Of a stretch of 64,000 nucleotides of DNA, positions 48,602 to 62,115 are shown piece after piece. The position numbers and the translations under genes are program-made. Source of the stretch: Bacillus stratosphericus (GTDB lineage: Bacteria > Bacillota > Bacilli > Bacillales > Bacillaceae); NCBI RefSeq assembly GCF_020524495.1, contig NZ_JAIVLB010000012.1, positions 17,820-81,819 on the forward strand, given 5' to 3'. The notes beneath the pieces are model-generated. The model saw only the letters and a program-made list of their open reading frames with translations, searched no databases and was not told where the DNA came from. The first letter of the stretch is position 1. Each line of letters begins with the position of its first letter.

Positions 48602-49441
48602 TTCATTTGGCGTTTTGACCCATAGATTCATATCCTCAATTTTGTCAAAAATATAGCAGTTGTTTTGGAAGCGACCGGTATACGTATACCCAAGCTGATA
48701 AAATACTTGATTCATCCCATAGGACAGTGCCCGCGCAAGCGAATAAAAGACATAGATATGCATGGATTGAAGCTCTTTTTCGAGTGATAGAATCAAATGA
48801 TGCATGAATCCTAGTTTTCTGTATGATGGAAGGGTTGCACAATCTGTTAATTCCGCATGTCCATACGGCGCATTGATTTCAGCGGATGCTGCACTCACAA
48901 TGTCACCATCATGTTCAACGGCATAAAAAACAGTCCCTTCCTCCATCACCTTTTGGATGTAATCCGCCTCGTTCATCGGGGTGGGGTACGTCTCAAAGAC
49001 CGTATCATAGAGCTTTGCCAGCTTGTGGATATCCTTCGCATCGGCTTTCCTCATCACATACTCATCCTGCCACGTGCCCTGATCTTTTTTGATAGGCTGT
49101 CCTTGAATGGACGCCACGATTTCATCTTCCTTCAGCCAATACGGACTGTTCATCCGATCCTCTGTGAGAAAGAGCGACATTCCGTACGCATCGCTTCCAA
49201 GGAAATAATGAGAAAACACCCCTTCAAGCCGAAAGCCTTTTTCTAAAAAAAGAGGCACATGCTCACGCCTTACTTTCACAATCACCTTAGAAGCCCTGCA
49301 ACCCTCAGCCTCCTGAAGAACTGACTGAATGACATCCCGTACCCTGCCGCTATAGTCGTCCAAACGAATTCTTTGATTAAATGAATCAATACAGATTAAG
49401 GCAGAAAAACGCTCGTTTGCAAGTTCCTTCAATTGCACCAT
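48596..49441 (-). CDS. ablB: Beta-lysine N6-acetyltransferase AblB/YodP-like
   Basis: GNAT-family acetyltransferase of 281 residues resembling AblB/YodP, which acetylates the 6-amino group of beta-lysine. The N-terminal 120 residues form the family-specific domain (HYFLGSDAYGMSLFL). The C-terminal GNAT domain has VFETYPTPM, SAASAEI, AELTDCATLPSYRKLG (acetyl-CoA-binding region) and SLARALSYGMNQVFYQLGY. AGAGAGGAATG precedes the ATG. The aminomutase gene (kamA/ablA), normally next to it, is not in the window. Confidence 0.82.
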   Translation of the reverse strand: MVQLKELANERFSALICIDSFNQRIRLDDYSGRVRDVIQSVLQEAEGCRASKVIVKVRREHVPLFLEKGFRLEGVFSHYFLGSDAYGMSLFLTEDRMNSPYWLKEDEIVASIQGQPIKKDQGTWQDEYVMRKADAKDIHKLAKLYDTVFETYPTPMNEADYIQKVMEEGTVFYAVEHDGDIVSAASAEINAPYGHAELTDCATLPSYRKLGFMHHLILSLEKELQSMHIYVFYSLARALSYGMNQVFYQLGYTYTGRFQNNCYIFDKIEDMNLWVKTPNES

Positions 49442-49463
49442 ACACTCATTCCTCTCTTATGAA

Positions 49464-49658
49464 TCAGCTAATAAAAAACCTCCAAATTAAAAATGAAGCA
49501 ATTGCGACACCAGAAAGAATCGAAATGATCATATAACTAATGGCTAAGGCTTTTTTCATTTTATTGTGCTTAATTGCAAACAACATGACGTTATTTGTGG
49601 CTATCAGAAATAAAATAAGCATGACTAATACACCAATGATATATGCTTTAATAACCAT
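49464..49658 (-). CDS. Small two-helix membrane protein
   Basis: A 64-residue protein with two hydrophobic helices (about 5-27 and 39-61) joined by a basic loop (KHNKMKK). A clear AGGAGG lies 6 nt before the ATG, so it is probably expressed. It resembles small proteins encoded next to purD in Bacillus, but no function is known and no name is assigned. Confidence 0.7.
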   Translation of the reverse strand: MVIKAYIIGVLVMLILFLIATNNVMLFAIKHNKMKKALAISYMIISILSGVAIASFLIWRFFIS

Positions 49659-49743
49659 GTTTCCTCCTCATACATTCGTGATCCCATACTACTACTACTT
49701 CTTCATATTCCGCCGGCATCCCTTCTCATGTTCAAAAGAAGAA

Positions 49744-49781
49744 AAAACACCTTTCCATCTCATCAGATAGAAAGGTGTTTT
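49744..49781 (-). terminator. Terminator of the purine operon
   Basis: A 12-bp hairpin (arms 49744-49755 and 49770-49781, AAAACACCTTTC/GAAAGGTGTTTT) runs into TTTTTTC on the minus strand. It overlaps nothing coding and lies just after the purD stop, so it should end the 12-gene transcript. Confidence 0.85.
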
Positions 49782-49783
49782 GA

Positions 49784-51070
<1,287 letters not shown>

Positions 51071-52609
51071 TTAATGTTTGAAATGTCTAACGCCAGTGAA
51101 GACCATGGCGATGCCGTATTCATCTGCCTTTAAAATCGATTCTTCATCACGAATCGATCCGCCTGGCTGAATAATCGCTGTTACACCTGCCTTTGCAGCA
51201 GCTTCTACTGTATCGCCCATTGGGAAGAAAGCATCAGAGCCTAGTGCGCTTCCTTTTGCCTTTTCACCTGCTTGCTCAATCGCAATGTTAGCCGAGCCGA
51301 CACGGTTCATTTGACCAGCGCCGATACCTGCTGTCATTTGATCCTTCGCAAGGACAATGGCGTTTGATTTGACATGCTTGACGACTTTCCAGGCGAGCTT
51401 TAAGTCTTTCCATTCATCTTCAGTTGGTTCTCTTTTCGTTGGAATAGAGATCGTTGCTTCATCTAAGCCATAAGTGTCGATATCCTGAACGAGTAGTCCG
51501 CCATGGACACTCGTCAGCTGCTTTTCTTTTTTCTCGAGATCCGCTTCTACATCTAGTGTTAATAAACGAAGGTTCTTTTTCGCTGTTAACACGTTAAGCG
51601 CTTCTTGGCTAAATGAAGGAGCAATGATAATTTCTAAGAAAATCGTATGCAAAACTTCAGCCGTTTGTTTGTCTACTTCACGGTTAAGCGCAACAATGCC
51701 GCCGAAAATAGATGTTTCATCTGCTTTGAATGCACGGTCAAATGCCTCTGCAATGTTTTCCCCTGTACCAGCACCACATGGGTTCATATGCTTCACAGCA
51801 ACAGCTGCTGGCTCCGAGAATTCACGTACGATTTGAAGAGCTGAATCGGCATCTTTGATATTGTTGTAGGAAAGTTCTTTTCCATGTAATTGCGTCGCTG
51901 TTGCCAAAGACCCTTTGCTTGGAAGCGCATTTTCATAGAAAGTAGCCGCTTGATGCGGGTTTTCTCCATAACGAAGGGATTGTTTTTTCTCAAACGTGAC
52001 AGTGAACTGTTCTGGCTCCGTTTCGCCAACATAGTTCGTTAAATAATCCGCAATGAGGGCATCGTAAGCAGCTGTATGACGGAATACCTTTGCCGCAAGC
52101 TCACGTTTTTTCTTAAGCGACACGCCGCCTTCTTTGATTTGCTGAACCACTGCATCATAATCACGAGGATCCACAATGACAGTCACGTCTTGATGATTTT
52201 TAGATGCAGCACGAAGCATTCCCGGCCCCCCAATATCAATGTTTTCAATCGCTTCTTCATACGTCACATCGTCTTTTGAGATCGTCTCTTTGAATGGATA
52301 TAGATTCACGACAACAAGATCAATCGGCTGAATGCCGTGCTTTTCAATCTGTGCCATGTGCTCATCGTTTTCTCTCACTGCTAATAGACCACCATGAATG
52401 GTTGGGTGAAGTGTTTTGAGTCGTCCGTCCATGATTTCTGGGAATCCAGTCACTTCAGAAATCCCAATGACTTCAATACCGTTCTCTTGAAGAAGCTTGT
52501 GTGTACCTCCAGTTGAAATCACTTCAACGCCAAGTTCTGTTAATTCTTTCACAAAAGGTACAAGATTCATTTTGTCTGAAACACTGATTAATGCGCGTTT
52601 GATCGTCAT
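51071..52609 (-). CDS. purH: Bifunctional AICAR transformylase/IMP cyclohydrolase PurH
   Basis: Last two steps to IMP. 512 residues, equal to B. subtilis PurH. The N-terminal MGS-like cyclohydrolase domain (about 1-195) has [10 protein letters not shown] and [12 protein letters not shown]. The C-terminal transformylase has [11 protein letters not shown], the catalytic KHMNPCG segment and DAFFPMGDT. It lies 16 nt after purN. Confidence 0.97.
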   Translation of the reverse strand: MTIKRALISVSDKMNLVPFVKELTELGVEVISTGGTHKLLQENGIEVIGISEVTGFPEIMDGRLKTLHPTIHGGLLAVRENDEHMAQIEKHGIQPIDLVVVNLYPFKETISKDDVTYEEAIENIDIGGPGMLRAASKNHQDVTVIVDPRDYDAVVQQIKEGGVSLKKKRELAAKVFRHTAAYDALIADYLTNYVGETEPEQFTVTFEKKQSLRYGENPHQAATFYENALPSKGSLATATQLHGKELSYNNIKDADSALQIVREFSEPAAVAVKHMNPCGAGTGENIAEAFDRAFKADETSIFGGIVALNREVDKQTAEVLHTIFLEIIIAPSFSQEALNVLTAKKNLRLLTLDVEADLEKKEKQLTSVHGGLLVQDIDTYGLDEATISIPTKREPTEDEWKDLKLAWKVVKHVKSNAIVLAKDQMTAGIGAGQMNRVGSANIAIEQAGEKAKGSALGSDAFFPMGDTVEAAAKAGVTAIIQPGGSIRDEESILKADEYGIAMVFTGVRHFKH

Positions 52610-52625
52610 GCCTTTGTCACCTCAT

Positions 52626-53195
52626 CTAAGATAATTCTAAAAGTGATTTGATCACTTTTGGATATAGTGTGTGTTCTAGTTCGTGCATTCTTTTTTCAAT
52701 CGATTCAAGGTCTTCCCCTTGTTCAATATGAATTGCAGCTTGTTCAATAATTGGTCCGGTATCCATGCCCTCATCGACATAATGAACGGTGATTCCTGCC
52801 ACTTTGACCCCTGCTTGATAGGCTTGCCCAATGGCATCAAGCCCTGGGAATGCTGGAAGTAAGGAAGGGTGAATATTTACGATTTTCCCTCTGAATGCTT
52901 TGAGTAATGTCGGCCCAATCAGTCTCATATACCCAGCGAGGAAAATCCATTCCACTTCATGCAGCTTAAGCTGTTCAATAATGGTTTGTTCAAAAGCCGC
53001 TTTACTAGGAAAATCTTTAGGCGTAAAAGCAAAGGACGGAATGCCCTCTTTCTCTGCCCGCTTCAGCACCTTCGCACCCGCTTTATCACAAATCACTATG
53101 GCGGCCTCTGCCTGCCACTGCTCTTCTTTTAACGTATCAATAATGGCTTGAAAATTTGTCCCGCTTCCAGAGGCGAAGATCGCAAACTTCTTCAT
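52626..53195 (-). CDS. purN: Phosphoribosylglycinamide formyltransferase PurN
   Basis: Folate-dependent GAR transformylase of 189 residues. [22 protein letters not shown], the catalytic [12 protein letters not shown] (Asn, His) and [17 protein letters not shown] (catalytic Asp) are all present. It overlaps purM by 4 nt (ATGA), indicating coupled translation. Confidence 0.97.
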   Translation of the reverse strand: MKKFAIFASGSGTNFQAIIDTLKEEQWQAEAAIVICDKAGAKVLKRAEKEGIPSFAFTPKDFPSKAAFEQTIIEQLKLHEVEWIFLAGYMRLIGPTLLKAFRGKIVNIHPSLLPAFPGLDAIGQAYQAGVKVAGITVHYVDEGMDTGPIIEQAAIHIEQGEDLESIEKRMHELEHTLYPKVIKSLLELS

Positions 53196-54232
53196 GAGAG
53201 ACTTCCACCGCCGAAAGTGACGCCTTCTCCTTTTTGAACTCGTCCGATCAGAAATGCTTTCTCCCCGTCTTGTTCAAGTCCACTGATGACATCCACTAAA
53301 TGATCCTCTTTTACTGCTAAGACAAAGCCGATACCCATATTAAACACGTTGAACATCTCTTCTACCTTCAATTGTCCTTTTTCCTGAATAAAAGAGAAAA
53401 TAGGTGGTACTGGCCATGAGCCGTTATCAATCTCAATGCCAAGCCCTTCCGGCAGCATACGTGGTAAATTCTCAATAAAGCCACCGCCTGTCACATGTGC
53501 CATGCCGTCAACCTTGCCGGCTTTCACTTGTTTGAGAACTGGCTTTACATAGATTTTCGTCGGTTCAAGAAGCTCTTCTCCAAGCGGTCTTGTAAAAGGC
53601 TCATATATTTGATGAAGGTCAAGACCGGCGTCTTCGAGCAATACTTGGCGTACAAGAGAGTAGCCATTACTATGAATCCCACTTGAACTGAGTCCGATCA
53701 ACAAATGTCCCTCTTTGATGCTGTCTCCTGTTACGATTTCATTCTTTTCAACGACTCCTACAGAAAAACCAGCAATATCATATTCTTCTTCTGAGTAAAG
53801 ACCCGGCATTTCTGCTGTCTCTCCGCCGACAAGTGCTGAACCAGATTGCTCGCATCCATCAGCCACACCTTTGACAATCGATTCAATTTTCAAAGGATCT
53901 GCTTTTCCGACTGCTAAGTAATCTAAGAAAAAAAGCGGCTCTGCCCCTTGTGCAAGCACATCGTTAACACACATAGCAACTGCATCTACGCCGATTGTAT
54001 CGTGCTTATCCATTAAAAAAGCAAGCTTTAATTTCGTGCCAACACCATCTGTTCCTGAGATAAGGACGGGCTTTTTGTATGGCAGCTCAGATAAATCAAA
54101 CATACCGCCAAAGCCGCCTAGAACGCCCATTACTCCTGCTCTTTTTGTACGTTCTACGTGTGTTTTCATTCGTTTGACGGCTTCGTATCCTGCTTCGATG
54201 TCGACACCGGCGTTTTTATATGCTTCTGACAT
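53192..54232 (-). CDS. purM: Phosphoribosylformylglycinamidine cyclo-ligase PurM
   Basis: AIR synthetase, 346 residues, converting FGAM to AIR. Signatures: [57 protein letters not shown] and THVTGGG-like [13 protein letters not shown]. The start MSEAYKNAG at 54232 is chosen over an ORF start 33 nt upstream because it matches the family N-terminus and follows AAAAGGAG. Confidence 0.97.
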   Translation of the reverse strand: MSEAYKNAGVDIEAGYEAVKRMKTHVERTKRAGVMGVLGGFGGMFDLSELPYKKPVLISGTDGVGTKLKLAFLMDKHDTIGVDAVAMCVNDVLAQGAEPLFFLDYLAVGKADPLKIESIVKGVADGCEQSGSALVGGETAEMPGLYSEEEYDIAGFSVGVVEKNEIVTGDSIKEGHLLIGLSSSGIHSNGYSLVRQVLLEDAGLDLHQIYEPFTRPLGEELLEPTKIYVKPVLKQVKAGKVDGMAHVTGGGFIENLPRMLPEGLGIEIDNGSWPVPPIFSFIQEKGQLKVEEMFNVFNMGIGFVLAVKEDHLVDVISGLEQDGEKAFLIGRVQKGEGVTFGGGSLS

Positions 54233-54328
54233 CCCATTCACTCCTTTTAGCTGCTTAACTTCCATTTATTGTCGGCAGAATGAAAGAGCAGCATATCAAA
54301 TCATCTTGACTGCTGCTCCATTATTCGA

Positions 54329-55759
54329 TTATTTCGTCAGGACTGTTTCCTTCACATGCGGAAGGACAGTGTCTTCATAAATTTCAGTCGGGTATTTTCC
54401 AGTAAAGCATGCTAAGCATTGACCACGCTGCGGATCATCATACTTTCTTCCAATCCCGTCCATTAAACCGTCTACAGATAAAAATGCAATGGAGTCTGCA
54501 CCGATTTCCTGTCTAATTTCTTCAACTGAATGAGAAGAGGCAATTAGCTCTTCGTGTGTGGACGTATCAATTCCATAAAAACACGGATGAGAAATTGGCG
54601 GTGAACTAATGCGTACATGTACTTCAGTTGCCCCCGCTTCTCTTAGCATCGTGACAATTCGGCGGCTTGTTGTTCCGCGTACGATGGAATCATCCACCAT
54701 GACGACACGCTTTCCTTCGACAACCCCGCGCACAGCAGACAGCTTCATTCGCACGCCCTGCTCACGCAATGATTGAGACGGCTGAATAAATGTCCGGCCG
54801 ACATAACGGTTTTTAATTAAACCAAGCTCATATGGAATGCCTGTCGCTTCGGCATAGCCAATCGCTGCAGAAATACTGGAATCTGGTACACCTGTCACGA
54901 CGTCTGCTTCCACATGCGCTTCTTCTGCAAGCTTCTTGCCAAGATTCTTTCTCGCACTATGCACGTTGATGCCGTTGATGTTGCTGTCAGGTCTTGAGAA
55001 ATAAATATATTCCAAGCTACACATGCTACGGTTAATGTTCATAGAGAAGCGCTCAGATTTCAACCCTTCATCATTCATGATCAGCATTTCACCAGGCTCC
55101 ACATCTCTTAAATACGTTGCGCCGACGACGTCAAATGCACATGTTTCAGAAGCAACAACATAAGCGTCTCCAAGCACACCAAGTGAAAGTGGACGTAAGC
55201 CATTCGGATCAAGCGCCACGATCATTTCTGTTTCCGTCATAATTAAGAAAGCATATGCTCCTTTAAGCATAGACAGAGCATTTTTGATTTGATCCTTCAA
55301 ATCAACATACCCACTGCGCTTGATTAAGTGAGCCAGCACTTCGGTATCAGAGGAAGTTTGGAAAATGCTTCCCTGGTTCTCTAGCTGCTGCTTTAATTGC
55401 GTTGCATTCACTAAGTTCCCATTATGAGCAAGGGCAAGACTGCCGTTATTTTGCGAGCGGAAGAAGAGGGGCTGCACATTTTCAAAGCCGCCTCCGCCTG
55501 CTGTCGCATACCGAACGTGTCCGATCGCACCTTTTCCCGTTAAATCCTTTAGCTCACCATTTTGGAACACTTCCGTAATCAGTCCAAGGCCTTTGTGTGA
55601 CGTCAGGTTTTCACCATCTGTTGCAATGATTCCCGCACCTTCTTGTCCTCGGTGCTGAAGACTATGCAATCCGTAATATGTGATTTGCGGGGCTTCTTTG
55701 TGCCCCCAAACCCCAAAGACACCACACTCTTCGTTTAAGCCTCTGATTTCAGCAAGCAT
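54329..55759 (-). CDS. purF: Amidophosphoribosyltransferase PurF
   Basis: Committed step of purine synthesis (PRPP + Gln to phosphoribosylamine). 476 residues, as in B. subtilis. The 11-residue propeptide [11 protein letters not shown] precedes catalytic Cys12 (CGVFGVWGH), which becomes the N-terminal nucleophile. The PRPP site is [16 protein letters not shown]. Cysteines suited to the Bacillus 4Fe-4S cluster are present ([20 protein letters not shown]). It overlaps purL by 25 nt. Confidence 0.97.
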   Translation of the reverse strand: MLAEIRGLNEECGVFGVWGHKEAPQITYYGLHSLQHRGQEGAGIIATDGENLTSHKGLGLITEVFQNGELKDLTGKGAIGHVRYATAGGGGFENVQPLFFRSQNNGSLALAHNGNLVNATQLKQQLENQGSIFQTSSDTEVLAHLIKRSGYVDLKDQIKNALSMLKGAYAFLIMTETEMIVALDPNGLRPLSLGVLGDAYVVASETCAFDVVGATYLRDVEPGEMLIMNDEGLKSERFSMNINRSMCSLEYIYFSRPDSNINGINVHSARKNLGKKLAEEAHVEADVVTGVPDSSISAAIGYAEATGIPYELGLIKNRYVGRTFIQPSQSLREQGVRMKLSAVRGVVEGKRVVMVDDSIVRGTTSRRIVTMLREAGATEVHVRISSPPISHPCFYGIDTSTHEELIASSHSVEEIRQEIGADSIAFLSVDGLMDGIGRKYDDPQRGQCLACFTGKYPTEIYEDTVLPHVKETVLTK

Positions 55760-57966
55760 GGGATCGCTCCTTTCCATGCACGTTCAAGTTCGTTGACCGC
55801 TGCATGAATCCATTGTTGTCCTTCTTGATTTTTGACGGCCAATACACCATCATTTGTGACCGTTCCGACTTCTTTCGCATCTTTCACAGCCGCAGCAAAT
55901 GCTTCACGGTTTTCTGGTTTAACTGTTACGACAAAACGTGACTGCGATTCACTGAATAATGATGCTGCACTGTTTAGATCGATCTGGATATCGGCGCCAA
56001 GACCGTCTGTTCCAAACGTACTTTCAGCAAGTGCTACACCAAGACCGCCTTCAGACACATCATGTGCTGATTGAACAAGTCCGTTTTGAATCGCTGCTAG
56101 AAGGGCTTCTTGACGTGCAAGTTCTACATCCAAATCAATTTCTGGCGCTTTTCCGTAGATACGGCCTTCTGTCATTTTTTGAAGCTCACTGCCTGCAAAT
56201 TCTTCCTTCGTTTCACCAATGACGAAAATCACATCGCCTTCCTGCTGAAACGATTGAGTCGTAATATGAGCTGTATCTTCAACCAAACCAACCATTCCAA
56301 TGACTGGTGTTGGGTAAATGGCTGTTCCATTTGATTCATTGTATAAAGAGACGTTACCACCGATCACCGGCGTGCTTAATGTGCGGCAAGCTTCGCTAAT
56401 ACCGTCAGCAGACTTTTCAATCTGCCAGAAGATTTCTGGTTTCTCAGGGTTACCGAAGTTCAGGTTATCTGTCACTGCAAGAGGACGAGCGCCTGAGCAG
56501 ACAATGTTACGTGCTGCTTCTGCCACTGCAATCTTACCGCCGACCTCTGGGTCAAGATAGAGATAACGTGCGTTACAATCTGTTGTCATCGCAAGGGCTT
56601 TTTTCGTTCCACGAATTCTTAGAACACCTGCATCAGAGCCCGGTGCAACGACTGTATTTGTCCGAACCATGTAGTCGTATTGATCATAGACCCATTCTTT
56701 ACTTGCAATCGTGGGCTGCTGAAGGAGCTGTTTTAACGTATCTGCTGCATCTGTCATGTCAGGTGCTTCGACTTTTGTTTCTAAGAACTCACGATAGTAT
56801 GCAGGCTCACTTGACGGCTTGTGATAAACCGGTGCTTCTTCTGCAAGTGCATCAACAGGAAGCTCACAAACCACTTCACCTTGATGGATTAAACGAAGCA
56901 TTTTATCGTCTGTCACATGACCGACTGAGATAGCTTCAAGATCATATTTTTCAAAGATATCGATAATTTCTTGCTCACGGCCTTTTTCAATGACCAAAAG
57001 CATTCTCTCTTGAGATTCAGACAGCATCATTTCGTATGCAGACATGCCAGTTTCACGCTGCGGAATGAGGTCTAGGTTCATCTCAATACCAGAACCTGCT
57101 TTACTTGCCATTTCCGCACTTGAGCTTGTTAAACCAGCTGCTCCCATATCTTGAATGCCAACGAGCGCATCATTTTTAATGACTTCAAGGCACGCTTCAA
57201 GCAATAGCTTTTCCATGAACGGATCTCCTACTTGAACAGCTGAACGCTTTTCTTCTGATTCATCAGAAAATTCTTCAGAGGCAAATGTGGCGCCGTGAAT
57301 CCCGTCACGTCCAGTTTTGGCACCTACGTACATGACCGTATTGCCAACACCTTTGGCCTGCCCTTTTTTGATGTCCTCATGGTTGATTAATCCAACACAC
57401 ATCGCGTTGACGAGCGGGTTGCCTTCATAACTTTGATCAAAATGAACCTCTCCGCCGACTGTTGGAATACCGATACAGTTTCCATAACCTGCGATTCCTG
57501 CCACTACTTCTTCAAACAAGTACTTCACGCGCGGTGAAGTCAGTTCACCAAAACGAAGAGAGTTTAATACAGCAATTGGACGCGCACCCATAGAGAATAC
57601 ATCACGGATAATCCCGCCGACACCTGTTGCTGCTCCTTGATACGGTTCAATCGCAGAAGGATGGTTATGTGATTCGATTTTAAATACAACGGCTTGGTTG
57701 TCTCCAATATCAACGATTCCAGCGCCTTCCCCAGGACCTTGAAGAACATGTTCTCCTTTTGTCGGGAACTTGCTTAAAACAGGCTTTGAGTTTTTATAAC
57801 TGCAATGCTCAGACCACATAACAGAAAAGATACCTGTTTCTGTGTAGTTCGGCAGCCTGCCAATAATAGATTCGATTAAAGCGAATTCTTCATCACTCAA
57901 TCCCATTTGCTGATACAATTTCTCTTCTTTAATTTGCTTGTGACTTGGTTCAAGCAGTAGTGACAT
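55735..57966 (-). CDS. purL: Phosphoribosylformylglycinamidine synthase II PurL
   Basis: Large (ATP-using) subunit of FGAM synthetase, 743 residues, the small-type PurL that needs PurQ and PurS. Motifs: [63 protein letters not shown] and [16 protein letters not shown]. Overlaps purQ by 17 nt at its start. Confidence 0.97.
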   Translation of the reverse strand: MSLLLEPSHKQIKEEKLYQQMGLSDEEFALIESIIGRLPNYTETGIFSVMWSEHCSYKNSKPVLSKFPTKGEHVLQGPGEGAGIVDIGDNQAVVFKIESHNHPSAIEPYQGAATGVGGIIRDVFSMGARPIAVLNSLRFGELTSPRVKYLFEEVVAGIAGYGNCIGIPTVGGEVHFDQSYEGNPLVNAMCVGLINHEDIKKGQAKGVGNTVMYVGAKTGRDGIHGATFASEEFSDESEEKRSAVQVGDPFMEKLLLEACLEVIKNDALVGIQDMGAAGLTSSSAEMASKAGSGIEMNLDLIPQRETGMSAYEMMLSESQERMLLVIEKGREQEIIDIFEKYDLEAISVGHVTDDKMLRLIHQGEVVCELPVDALAEEAPVYHKPSSEPAYYREFLETKVEAPDMTDAADTLKQLLQQPTIASKEWVYDQYDYMVRTNTVVAPGSDAGVLRIRGTKKALAMTTDCNARYLYLDPEVGGKIAVAEAARNIVCSGARPLAVTDNLNFGNPEKPEIFWQIEKSADGISEACRTLSTPVIGGNVSLYNESNGTAIYPTPVIGMVGLVEDTAHITTQSFQQEGDVIFVIGETKEEFAGSELQKMTEGRIYGKAPEIDLDVELARQEALLAAIQNGLVQSAHDVSEGGLGVALAESTFGTDGLGADIQIDLNSAASLFSESQSRFVVTVKPENREAFAAAVKDAKEVGTVTNDGVLAVKNQEGQQWIHAAVNELERAWKGAIPCLLKSEA

Positions 57967-58633
57967 GAGTGTCCCTCCAATTTTTCACGATAGATTGAAA
58001 CAACTTAAGTCCGTCTGGGCTGCCTAGTAATGAATCAACCGCGCGCTCAGGGTGCGGCATCATGCCGAGTACATTGCCCTGCTCATTCGTTATACCTGCA
58101 ATTCGATTTGTACTACCGTTAATATCATCTCCATAAGTGAAAGCGATTTGGCCTTGTTCAATGAGCTTCGTTAATGTATCTTCGTCACAGTAGAAGTTGC
58201 CTTCACCGTGTGCAACAGGAATAGTAATGAATTCGCCTTTTTGATAGCCGCTTGTAAATTGCGTATCGTTGTTCTCTACAATGAGTTCAACTGGACGGCA
58301 GATAAATTTCAGGTCTTTATTTCGTCTCATCGCACCTGGAAGAATGCCAAGCTCCTGAAGAATTTGAAACCCGTTACAAACACCCAGAACAGGCTTTCCT
58401 TCCTCAGCTGCTTTCTTCACAGCCGGCATGATGTTAGAGAAACGAGCAATTGCACCGCATCTTAAGTAATCCCCATAAGAGAAACCGCCTGGTACGAGTA
58501 TACCGTCAAATCCGTCAAGGCTCGTTTCGTCGTGCCATACATATTCAACTTGTTCATCTAACTCATTTTGAATCGCATGGTACATATCGATATCACAGTT
58601 AGAGCCAGGCAAAACGATCACTGCAAACTTCAC
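57950..58633 (-). CDS. purQ: Phosphoribosylformylglycinamidine synthase I (glutaminase) PurQ
   Basis: Class I glutamine amidotransferase subunit of FGAM synthetase, 227 residues. Nucleophile Cys in [11 protein letters not shown], and the His/Glu pair in [19 protein letters not shown] at the N-terminus and [15 protein letters not shown] are family signatures. Overlaps purS by 4 nt. Confidence 0.97.
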   Translation of the reverse strand: MKFAVIVLPGSNCDIDMYHAIQNELDEQVEYVWHDETSLDGFDGILVPGGFSYGDYLRCGAIARFSNIMPAVKKAAEEGKPVLGVCNGFQILQELGILPGAMRRNKDLKFICRPVELIVENNDTQFTSGYQKGEFITIPVAHGEGNFYCDEDTLTKLIEQGQIAFTYGDDINGSTNRIAGITNEQGNVLGMMPHPERAVDSLLGSPDGLKLFQSIVKNWRDTHVTTA

Positions 58634-58884
58634 TGTGCGATAACCTCCTCCACCTCATAGCGGTAATCTTCAATTACCGTGTTGGCAAGTAATTTTTCAC
58701 ACATTTCTTTTACCACTGTGTCTAAATCACGATCTGATTTTTCAATGACAAGCTCCATGTATTTCCCGATACGGACATCCTTTACTTCCTGATAGGACAT
58801 GCTGTGCAAAGCATGCTGCACGGCACTTCCTTGTGGATCAAGAACGCTCTCTTTTAAGCTGACAAAAATTTTCACTTTATACAT
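58630..58884 (-). CDS. purS: FGAM synthase subunit PurS
   Basis: Small third subunit of the PurLQS complex, 84 residues, that bridges PurL and Pur[20 protein letters not shown] and VRIGKYMEL are typical. The ATG at 58884 gives the known PurS length; an ORF start 42 nt upstream lies inside purC. It overlaps purC by 8 nt. Confidence 0.96.
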   Translation of the reverse strand: MYKVKIFVSLKESVLDPQGSAVQHALHSMSYQEVKDVRIGKYMELVIEKSDRDLDTVVKEMCEKLLANTVIEDYRYEVEEVIAQ

Positions 58885-59599
58885 GTTTATGGCCTCCAAG
58901 TCTTTTGAAAATTTCTTCGTATGCATTCGTTAAGCCACCCAGGTTTCGTCTGAACACGTCTTTATCAAGCTTTTCGTTTGTGTCTTTGTCCCAAAGCCTG
59001 CACGTATCAGGAGAAATCTCATCAGCTAGCAAAATACGATTCTCGTGATTTATACCGAATTCAAGCTTGAAATCAATTAAATTTACATGGCAATCTGAGA
59101 AGATTTGTTTTAACTCTTCATTCACTTGTCTTGTGATCTGTTTCATTTCCTCCACCTGCTCAGGTGCCGCTGCATGTAATATGCAAATATGATCTTCTGT
59201 AATGAGCGGATCACCGAGTGCATCATCCTTGTAGTAAAACTCGATTAATGGCTTTTCCAGTTTCGTTCCCTCTGGAATGCCGAGGCGTTTTGACATACTG
59301 CCTGCCACAACGTTTCGTACAACCACTTCAAGCGGTACAATTTGGACCTTTTGAATGAGCTGTTCTGTTTCAGAGAGGCGTTTTAAAAAGTGATTGTTGA
59401 TCCCTTTCTCATGCAGCATTTGAAAGATTAAGCTTGAAATTTCATTGTTCAGTCGACCTTTGCCTTCGATTTCCGCTTTCTTTTCACCGTTAAATGCTGT
59501 GGCTGAATCTTTATATTCAACATATAAAATATGCTCGTCATCGGTCTGATAGATTTTTTTCGCTTTGCCTTCGTAGAGAAGTTCTTGTTTCACAGTCAT
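58877..59599 (-). CDS. purC: SAICAR synthetase PurC
   Basis: Phosphoribosylaminoimidazole-succinocarboxamide synthase, 240 residues. LLYEGKAKKIYQTDD, VPLEVVVRNVVAGS, LIDFKLEFG and DEISPDTCRLWD are diagnostic. It adds Asp to CAIR. It follows purB after 72 nt, one of the larger gaps in the operon; an AGGAGGCC ribosome site is present. Confidence 0.97.
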   Translation of the reverse strand: MTVKQELLYEGKAKKIYQTDDEHILYVEYKDSATAFNGEKKAEIEGKGRLNNEISSLIFQMLHEKGINNHFLKRLSETEQLIQKVQIVPLEVVVRNVVAGSMSKRLGIPEGTKLEKPLIEFYYKDDALGDPLITEDHICILHAAAPEQVEEMKQITRQVNEELKQIFSDCHVNLIDFKLEFGINHENRILLADEISPDTCRLWDKDTNEKLDKDVFRRNLGGLTNAYEEIFKRLGGHKHV

Positions 59600-59671
59600 T
59601 CAGATCGGCCTCCTAATTTGAATATTGGCAATTTTCAAGATTGGCCACCTAACTAGCAGGCGGTCCATTTC

Positions 59672-60967
59672 TTACACAAGACCTAGACGCTCGAAAATCA
59701 TATCGACATTTTTCAAGTGATAGTTGTAATTGAAGCAGTCAGCGATTTGTTCAGGTGTTAGGCGTGATGTGATTTTCTCTTCTGCTTCTACTAAAGAACG
59801 GAATGGCACTTGCTTTTCCCATGCTTCCATCGCCTTTGGCTGAACAGTATCATACGCTTCTTCACGTGCCATGCCTGTATCAATTAACGCGAGAAGGACA
59901 CGCTGAGAGTAGATCAAGCCAAGTGTGCGATCCATGTTGCGTTTCATATTCTCAGGGAAGACCGTCAAGTTCTTCACAATGTTGGAGAAACGATCCAGCA
60001 TATAGTTTAGTGCAATCGTTGCATCTGGTAAGATGATGCGTTCAGCAGATGAATGAGAAATATCACGCTCATGCCAAAGCGGTACATTTTCATAGGCTGT
60101 CAGCATGTAACCACGGATGACACGGGCAATTCCAGACATATTTTCAGAGCCGATTGGGTTCCGTTTATGCGGCATAGCGGATGATCCTTTTTGTCCTTTT
60201 GCAAAGAACTCTTCTACTTCACGTGTTTCACTCTTTTGAAGACCACGAATTTCAACAGCAAATTTCTCAATGCTTGTGGCGACTAAAGCAAGAGTTGCCA
60301 TGTAATCTGCATGACGATCACGCTGCAAGGTTTGGGTTGAAATTGGTGCAGCTTTGATGCCAAGTTTCTCACATACATATTGCTCAACAAACGGGTCGAT
60401 GTTCGCATATGTGCCAACAGCACCAGAGATTTTGCCGTATTCGATGCCAGCTTTTGCATGTTTAAAACGTTCTAAGTTACGCTTCATTTCTTCGTACCAA
60501 AGAGCAAGCTTCAGGCCAAATGTTGTCGGTTCAGCATGTACACCGTGTGTACGGCCCATCATGACGGTATATTTGTGCTCTTTTGCTTTTTCTTTTAATA
60601 TATCAACAAATCTCTCAATGTCCTCGAGCAAGATATCGTTCGCCTGTTTTAATAGATATGAAAGCGCCGTATCCACCACGTCTGTAGATGTTAATCCGTA
60701 ATGAACCCACTTTCTTTCTTCTCCTAGAGATTCAGATACAGCACGCGTAAAGGCAACCACGTCGTGGCGCGTGTCTTGTTCGATCTCTAAAATACGTCCA
60801 ATATCAAAGCTTGCATTCTTGCGCATCGTCACAACGTCTTCTTTCGGAATAATGCCAAGTTCTGCCCAAGCTTCACAAGCGAGAATTTCTACTTCAAGCC
60901 ATGCGTTAAATTTGTTTTCCTCTGTCCAGATTGCTGACATTTCTGGTCGTGCGTAACGTTCGATCAT
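59672..60967 (-). CDS. purB: Adenylosuccinate lyase PurB
   Basis: Fumarase-superfamily lyase of 431 residues acting twice in purine synthesis (SAICAR to AICAR, and adenylosuccinate to AMP). [14 protein letters not shown] (catalytic His), and the superfamily signature [11 protein letters not shown] with the catalytic Ser loop, are present. Overlaps purK by 4 nt (ATGA). Confidence 0.97.
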   Translation of the reverse strand: MIERYARPEMSAIWTEENKFNAWLEVEILACEAWAELGIIPKEDVVTMRKNASFDIGRILEIEQDTRHDVVAFTRAVSESLGEERKWVHYGLTSTDVVDTALSYLLKQANDILLEDIERFVDILKEKAKEHKYTVMMGRTHGVHAEPTTFGLKLALWYEEMKRNLERFKHAKAGIEYGKISGAVGTYANIDPFVEQYVCEKLGIKAAPISTQTLQRDRHADYMATLALVATSIEKFAVEIRGLQKSETREVEEFFAKGQKGSSAMPHKRNPIGSENMSGIARVIRGYMLTAYENVPLWHERDISHSSAERIILPDATIALNYMLDRFSNIVKNLTVFPENMKRNMDRTLGLIYSQRVLLALIDTGMAREEAYDTVQPKAMEAWEKQVPFRSLVEAEEKITSRLTPEQIADCFNYNYHLKNVDMIFERLGLV

Positions 60968-62115
60968 TTCCCGTTTCCTCCATCTCTTTCAGTCCATATC
61001 TTTGTGATGTTTATCATCCATTCATCTTCGAGCTTTTTCATAAACGTCATATGCCCCATTTTGCGGCCGGCTTTCACTTCATGCTTTCCATATAGATAGA
61101 GCTTCGCTTCCTTTAAAAGCTCAGGATGCTCTTTTGGGATGTCCACTTCATCGCCCAGTAAGTTCACCATCATGCCCTCTGATAAAAGGGCTGTACCGCC
61201 AAGTGGCAACCCACATATCGCACGAATGTGCTGTTCAAACTGACTGGTCTCACATAAATCGAGTGTATAATGACCCGAATTATGCGGGCGTGGTGCCAGT
61301 TCATTGACTAGTAGCTTTCCTTCGTTTGTCAGGAACAGTTCTACAGCAAGCGTACCGACTAACCCCAGCTTTTCAGCAAGTTTCGTTGCCAGCTCCTTCG
61401 CCTTCTCCTGAATGCTGTCATCTACCCTTGCAGGCACGATGCTTTGGAATAAAATATTGTGCTTATGAATGTTCTCAGCGACTGGGAATACCGCAATTTC
61501 CCCATGAACAGAACGCGTGACGATAACGGACAGTTCCATTTGAAATGGGACCCAGCTTTCTAAAATACATGTTCCATGCGAGAGCAATGCGGCTGCTTCT
61601 TGAAGCTGACCCTTCTCTTTGATCACGTACTGTCCTTTTCCGTCGTAACCGCCCCGGCATGTTTTCAGCACGGCGGGCAATCCAAGCACGTTCGCTGCGT
61701 CTTCTAGCTCCTTTTCATCATGAATGATGCGATAAGGTGCTACTTCACAGCCTGCGTCTACAATCCCTTTTTTCTCGGTTTCACGGTTTTGAGTTAAAAG
61801 AAGAATTTCGCTTCCTTGTGGTAAATAGGCCTCTTCCTTCAGTTGATTGAGTGCATCATAATCAATATTTTCAAACTCATAAGTCACCACATCGCTGATT
61901 TCTGCTAGCTTTCGAATCGCTTCAAGATCACTATATGCTGCTGTGATTTCTGTATCAGCAACCTGTCCACATGGAGATTGTGTGACTGGGTCTAGGGCAG
62001 CTGCCCAGTACCCCATTTGCTTTGCGCTAACGGCCATGTATCTGCCAAGCTGTCCTCCGCCGATAATACCAATGGTTGCGTTTGGAAAAATGGTCTGCTT
62101 AGCCAAGCTGATCAC
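60964..62115 (-). CDS. purK: N5-carboxyaminoimidazole ribonucleotide synthase PurK
   Basis: ATP-grasp enzyme of 383 residues that carboxylates AIR to N5-[17 protein letters not shown], the ATP-grasp segment [12 protein letters not shown], and [14 protein letters not shown] are present. It overlaps the purE end by 17 nt. Upstream alternatives such as a TTG at LAKQT are possible but unneeded. Confidence 0.96.
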   Translation of the reverse strand: MISLAKQTIFPNATIGIIGGGQLGRYMAVSAKQMGYWAAALDPVTQSPCGQVADTEITAAYSDLEAIRKLAEISDVVTYEFENIDYDALNQLKEEAYLPQGSEILLLTQNRETEKKGIVDAGCEVAPYRIIHDEKELEDAANVLGLPAVLKTCRGGYDGKGQYVIKEKGQLQEAAALLSHGTCILESWVPFQMELSVIVTRSVHGEIAVFPVAENIHKHNILFQSIVPARVDDSIQEKAKELATKLAEKLGLVGTLAVELFLTNEGKLLVNELAPRPHNSGHYTLDLCETSQFEQHIRAICGLPLGGTALLSEGMMVNLLGDEVDIPKEHPELLKEAKLYLYGKHEVKAGRKMGHMTFMKKLEDEWMINITKIWTERDGGNGK

